Shown one piece after another: positions 62,451 to 64,000 of a stretch of DNA of 64,000 nucleotides. Every line of letters begins with the position of its first letter. Position 1 is the stretch's first letter. The position numbers and the translations under genes were made by a program. Below the pieces are notes generated by a model, which was given only the letters and a program-made list of their open reading frames with translations, had not been told where the DNA came from and did no database searches. The stretch covers positions 28,974-92,973 of the forward strand of contig JBAYVU010000008.1 of assembly GCA_041674385.1 (NCBI GenBank), read 5' to 3'. This DNA comes from JACRAR01 sp041674385. Lineage in GTDB: Bacteria; Pseudomonadota; Gammaproteobacteria; Burkholderiales; Rhodocyclaceae.

Positions 62451-62804
62451 CTACTCGGTTCGGGTGCGACGATAGATGTCGCGGCCCGCAGCGTTGATAT
62501 CCCGGCGCAACTGCCGGCGTTCTTCCGGTGTCAGGCGTTCACGCCCCGGAACCGGCAGCGGCTCCGTTCTCGGTTCGACGACTGGGCGGGCAGCGGATGC
62601 CTCGCCGGGAGAGTGTTGTTCGGCGCCGTCCGTGGAAAGCTTTTGTTCATTCTGTCCCGACAAGGCGCGATGCATGCCGCCGTGTCCGTATCGACGCCCT
62701 TGCACAAAATCCCTGCCAGGCTGGAGTTCCTGCTGTGCGCCAGCAGGCAAACTGACGCCTGCTACGGATAACAATCCGAGTAAAACAGCAGAAAACAATT
62801 TCAT
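62451..62804 (-). CDS. Small exported protein, 117 residues
   Basis: The first 23 residues (MKLFSAVLLGLLSVAGVSLPAGA) form a signal peptide with an AGA cleavage site. The mature part is polar and Arg/Glu-rich and ends in RERLTPEERRQLRRDINAAGRDIYRRTR, a segment seen in several small periplasmic betaproteobacterial proteins. The frame is open upstream but only this start, with GAGGAA nearby, gives a signal. I do not recognise a function. Confidence 0.75.
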   Translation of the reverse strand: MKLFSAVLLGLLSVAGVSLPAGAQQELQPGRDFVQGRRYGHGGMHRALSGQNEQKLSTDGAEQHSPGEASAARPVVEPRTEPLPVPGRERLTPEERRQLRRDINAAGRDIYRRTRTE

Positions 62805-62891
62805 CGCAGATTCCTCGTTCGGGAACGTGGCAATACGTAGCAATACGTGGCAGCAAGATGATTCGATGCAGTCCGCCTGGCTGACCGTGAT

Positions 62892-62919
62892 GTAACTGGT
62901 AACTGGTAACTGGTAAATG
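62892..62919. repeat. Heptamer tandem repeat
   Basis: GTAACTG three times, then the variant GTAAATG. It is in the gap between the small exported protein gene and gspC. Confidence 0.9.
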
Positions 62920-63096
62920 TAAACGAACATCCTGATGCCCAATCAGGCATGTCATATTAGAGGAAAATACCTGGCGCGGCAGCCGTCCGCCTCGGGTAAT
63001 TGGTAATAATCTGTAACAGGCTGTGCGGCGCCGAGCCCGCATCGTCGATCTTCCCCACCGTGCCCAACCCGCAAGAATCCAGGCCATCCTCTGCGA

Positions 63097-63105
63097 TGAT
63101 ACAAT
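63097..63105 (+). promoter_or_regulatory. Extended -10 promoter of the gsp operon
   Basis: TG-A-TACAAT is an extended -10 box before gspC. No good -35 is present at the usual spacing. Confidence 0.4.
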
Positions 63106-63186
63106 TGACATGGAGAATGGCGAGGCGTAGCGAGGCGAACGGGAAGCGAGAGTCCCTTGAGAGCACGAGAGAATGGAGCCGAACTG

Positions 63187-63777
63187 ATGCGATGGCTGGG
63201 GCGGATGGCGGCATTGGTGATGCTGGCGGTGCTGGGCTGGTTGGGTGCGGACATCTACTGGACGGTGAGTGCGCCGGAAAGCGTGGTGCCGAGCGCGCAG
63301 ATGGAGACGGAACTGCAAAAGGTGCAGCAAGCGCTGACGGCGCGGCATCTATTTGGCGTGTATGTGGTGGCCAGTGCGGCGGCCGGCGCGCCCAGCGACA
63401 TTCGCCTGAACGGCGTGATCGCGGCCGAAAAAGCGGGCCAGCGCGCATATGCGCTGCTGAGCCTGGAAGGCAAACCGGCGCAACTGGTCAAAGAAGGCGA
63501 ACAAGTCGCCCCCGGCATCACGCTGCAACGCGTCCTGCCCAGACAAGTCGAACTACTGCGCGGCGGCCAGCCGCTGACCCTGACTCTACCCGAAACCAGC
63601 AAGACCCCGGCCGAAGCCGCCAAAGCCGCGGCACCGGGCGCCCCGGCACCAAGCGGCTCCCCGGCGCAAAGTTCCGCCCCCCCAGCCACACTCACCACCC
63701 TCCCCGCTCCCCCCACACCTCCCGCGCCCCCGGCGCGCAGAAAAACCCGACGGATCGCCACCGATGATGACACCTGA
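63187..63777 (+). CDS. gspC: Type II secretion system protein GspC
   Basis: A protein of 196 residues. One membrane helix lies near residues 8-25 (MAALVMLAVLGWLGADIYWTV). The HR domain is recognisable at about 50-125 (LTARHLFGV, IRLNGVIAAE, AYALLSLEGKPAQLVKEGEQVAPGITLQRVLPRQVELLRGG). The rest is a Pro/Ala-rich tail with no PDZ domain. GspC links the inner membrane platform to the outer membrane secretin. GGAG lies about ten bases upstream of the ATG. It overlaps gspD by 14 bases. Confidence 0.88.
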   Translation: MRWLGRMAALVMLAVLGWLGADIYWTVSAPESVVPSAQMETELQKVQQALTARHLFGVYVVASAAAGAPSDIRLNGVIAAEKAGQRAYALLSLEGKPAQLVKEGEQVAPGITLQRVLPRQVELLRGGQPLTLTLPETSKTPAEAAKAAAPGAPAPSGSPAQSSAPPATLTTLPAPPTPPAPPARRKTRRIATDDDT

Positions 63778-64000
63778 CCCCCACTCCCGTACGACATACC
63801 GCATCGTCCTGGCGCTGTGCCTGGCCGCCGGCCTGCTGATAGGCCCGGCCCGCGCCGAAGAAGACAAAGTCACGCTCAACTTCGTCAATGCCGACATCGA
63901 CACGGTCACCAAAGCCGTCTCGCAGATCACCGGCAAGAACTTCCTGCTCGACCCCCGGGTCAAGGGCACCGTCAATGTCGTCTCCAGCAAACCGGTGCCG
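63764..64000 (+). CDS. gspD: Type II secretion secretin GspD, N-terminal part
   Basis: The frame starts at ATG 63764 (another ATG at 63767) and is open to the right edge, 79 codons. A signal peptide (about residues 1-31, LALCLAAGLLIGPARA) is followed by the start of the N0 domain: KVTLNFVNADIDTVTKAV, ITGKNFLLDPRVKGTVNVVS. The secretin ring forms the outer membrane channel. The gene continues outside the window. Confidence 0.9.
   Translation, partial: MMTPDPHSRTTYRIVLALCLAAGLLIGPARAEEDKVTLNFVNADIDTVTKAVSQITGKNFLLDPRVKGTVNVVSSKPVP

Larger units (their letters stand above)
62805..63186. other. 382-base gap upstream of gspC
   Basis: This divergent gap holds three GTAACTG tandem repeats (62892-62912, then GTAAATG to 62919), two GCAATACGT units (62830-62849), and a probable extended -10 (TGATACAAT, 63097-63105) about 82 bases before gspC. 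No gene is called in it. Confidence 0.5.

Noticed and set aside
1..64000. CRISPR array or prophage
   Set aside because: No spaced repeats of 25 to 40 bases, no cas genes, and no integrase or phage structural genes.

Overview
The window reads as one contiguous piece of a GC-rich betaproteobacterial chromosome. Supporting signs are the gene order rpsF-priB-rpsR-rplI-dnaB, the alaA-hom-thrC cluster, an intact lipid A aminoarabinose (arn) operon, a type II secretion operon starting at the right edge, and short leaders with ordinary Shine-Dalgarno sites. A Rhodocyclales or Nitrosomonadales-type organism is my inference from gene content; no rRNA is present to settle it. There is no phage, CRISPR array or complete insertion sequence. 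Almost all of the sequence is housekeeping or metabolic. The accessory signal lies in small repeats, one large folded repeat element and a few unusual gene arrangements.

Layout. 1-8054: end of an HDOD protein, ABC-F ATPase Uup, tRNA-Arg(CCT), nadC, a 45-residue membrane miniprotein, then thrC, hom and alaA on the minus strand. 8193-17638: a plus-strand run starting with an Mth938-domain protein, followed by a translationally coupled arn operon (ArnT-like, ArnE/F-like, ArnB, ArnC, ArnA formyltransferase, ArnA decarboxylase as a separate gene, ArnD), then bcp and a PIN-PhoH ATPase. 17771-22422: an unrecognised 414-residue membrane protein, glutathione peroxidase, a DUF3135-type protein with a repeat-derived tail, a YceI-like lipoprotein and ppnN. 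22759-25802: a PstS-like periplasmic binding protein directly followed by a membrane GGDEF/EAL protein. 25913-26181: a three-armed inverted-repeat element.

26180-41102, all on the minus strand: a 2-oxoacid dehydrogenase complex (E1 alpha, E1 beta, E2), the starvation cluster prkA-yeaH-spoVR, and an amino acid catabolic cluster of putA, a single-chain arginase-ornithine aminotransferase fusion, and an AmaB-like aldehyde dehydrogenase. The last cluster could carry arginine through ornithine and glutamate semialdehyde to glutamate, with PutA finishing both the arginine and the proline routes. 41103-44146: dnaB, rplI, rpsR, priB and rpsF.

44490-48257: moaA, fdhD, mobA and moeA, a molybdenum cofactor cluster that is translationally coupled from fdhD onward. 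48421-50634: a dCache-PAS-PAS-GGDEF sensor. 50643-56565, minus strand: LysR regulator, alr, radA and a YbbP-type permease with no ATPase partner nearby. 56786-62804: lplT, two TPM-domain proteins with lemA, then tsaB, rimI and a family 4 uracil-DNA glycosylase, a KTSC-domain protein and a small exported protein. 63187-64000: gspC and the start of gspD.

The most interesting items are the arginase-aminotransferase fusion in its operon, the three-stem repeat element that supplies the stop codon of the E2 gene, the binding protein plus cyclic-di-GMP enzyme pair, and recurrent short tandem repeats of 7 to 10 bases in intergenic gaps.
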